Source of the DNA: Syngnathus acus
Lineage: Eukaryota > Chordata > Actinopteri > Syngnathiformes > Syngnathidae
Length of the DNA: 64,000 nt
Assembly: GCF_901709675.1 (NCBI RefSeq)
Contig: NC_051097.1
Location: 5,582,039-5,646,038, forward strand
Reading direction: 5' to 3'
Part shown: one piece after another, positions 62,980 to 64,000 of the stretch
Position numbering within the stretch: position 1 is the stretch's first letter
How the letters are laid out: each line of letters opens with the position of its first letter
Position numbers and translations under genes: made by a program
The notes under the pieces: generated by a model
Databases searched by the model: none
What the model saw: the letters and a program-made list of their open reading frames with translations, nothing else
Told to the model about the DNA's origin: nothing

Positions 62980-63009
62980 ATTATTTATTTATTAAGATAA
63001 ATAAATAAT
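62980..63009. repeat. AT-rich perfect hairpin, 12-bp arms
   Basis: ATTATTTATTTA and TAAATAAATAAT flank TTAAGA, giving a perfect inverted repeat with a 6-base loop. Confidence 0.85.
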
Positions 63010-64000
63010 GAGCAGGAGTCATTTGTCCTTTGACAGCCATTTTTTAAAAACAATATGAAGTAAAAGTGTGTATCACAGGCATTTGGGGCCATTTGATGGC
63101 TGACCAGGTATTTGTGGCCTTCGCAACATAGATTTGCCCACCCGCTATTTTAGAACAATGAAGGGAGTGTTCTAGAGTGGCGTAAAAGGCGCTTATGGCG
63201 TACATTCCCGTGGGCATGAGCTAAGCGAACCTTTAAACACAGTAACCTACACCTGCTGGTATCTGGCAGACAGGAAGCAGTGTAGTTGCGGCTCTCGTTT
63301 CACTTCCTCTGCCAGCTGAAAAGCAGGAAGAGTACGCTGATAAAACCTCAGATGATGATGGTGGTCTAAAATACCAGCAGAGAAGACCACATATGGCGAC
63401 TGATTAGGAATAATGTTTGCAAATGTGACAAAAGACTTTCAAAAGGGACCTCAGCACTTCCACGTCTTATTGGGCAAAACAGATCATGTGACCCGGATGT
63501 GGCATGAATAAGGATGTCCTGATGACAGATGCACTTCCTGCACGAAAATCAGATGAAAGGTTAGCATGTGTTTATATTTTTGGCAGCGGAGATGAGAAAA
63601 AGAGTCATGTGTGCTGGTTAGGAATCAGCAGTTTATTTGGTAATTTAGCCATTTTTTGGTCAAGAAACTTCACTTGTTGCTCATGACTAATCAGCTGGTC
63701 ATTCTTTGCCCGCTTTTTTTTTTTCCCCCTCTCTCACACAAATGTCCCCACGTTTTACTCATCCACTGCCCACCCTGCTCTCCCACTCTGTTCGAACTGC
63801 AAAGCTTGTTGGGCCTTACTGGAAGTGCACAAAAGGCTTTTGTGGCACTGACAAACTGTGCCTGAACGTATGGGAAGAGATTAACCGTGCATATATTATA
63901 CCACCACTATTAATACAATACAACAGAAAGCAAGTTATTGTGAGTCACTCATGGCGTATGCATGATGGGAGATGACATCACTCTCCTGAGATTTCTGTGC

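Larger units (their letters stand above)
56041..64000. other. Intergenic region beyond tmem38b, no gene recognised
   Basis: Nothing coding could be supported across about 8 kb on either strand. Contents noted: hAT-like copy at 57053, CA-rich tract at 57378-57418, duplicated FOX-like motif at 59492-59553, GGAT-tailed retroposon at 60703-60746, an imperfect duplication at 60847-60960 and an AT hairpin at 62980-63009. Confidence 0.5.

Overview
The window is vertebrate nuclear DNA, most likely from a teleost fish and probably a compact percomorph-type genome; the species is not identifiable. The genes are split by GT-AG introns and the protein products are vertebrate orthologues. The intergenic DNA carries fish-style non-autonomous DNA-transposon remnants, retroposon tails and simple repeats.

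Four genes are supported. Left to right: the terminal coding exon of a Krüppel-like factor, best called klf4 (plus strand, cut by the window edge); rad23b (minus, 10 coding exons, 390 aa predicted); znf462 (minus, 12 coding exons, about 2594 aa, 35 C2H2 fingers counted by eye, plus a predicted non-coding first exon about 14 kb upstream); and tmem38b/TRIC-B (minus, 6 coding exons, 292 aa). Exon joins were chosen so that every donor and acceptor is GT/AG and all phases close. From memory, human 9q31 carries the same order TMEM38B-ZNF462-RAD23B-KLF4, so this is an ancestral synteny block.

Layout: 1-1010 klf4 end and 3'UTR; 1113-2204 a terminal-inverted-repeat element filled with a ~126-bp minisatellite; 2255-2740 a triplicated unit with palindromic CRE and CCAAT boxes; 2945-6429 rad23b; 6430-7700 intergenic; 7710-21747 body of znf462 with a long 3'UTR; 21748-36081 its predicted first intron, including two close dyad-symmetric motifs; 36082-36620 GC-rich promoter and first exon; 36620-48930 gene-poor intergenic DNA; 48930-55655 tmem38b; 55656-56040 its promoter with a mirrored CCAAT pair; 56040-64000 intergenic DNA without a recognisable gene.

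The genes are not an operon and share no pathway: a pluripotency/epithelial transcription factor, a proteasome shuttle and DNA-repair factor, a chromatin-linked multi-zinc-finger protein and an ER/SR cation channel. No new enzymatic or defence system was found. The observations most worth following are the coding 27-bp minisatellite in the last znf462 exon, the TIR-bounded minisatellite, the excess of TGACGTCA octamers in the first 7.2 kb, and the paired dyads in znf462 intron 1.
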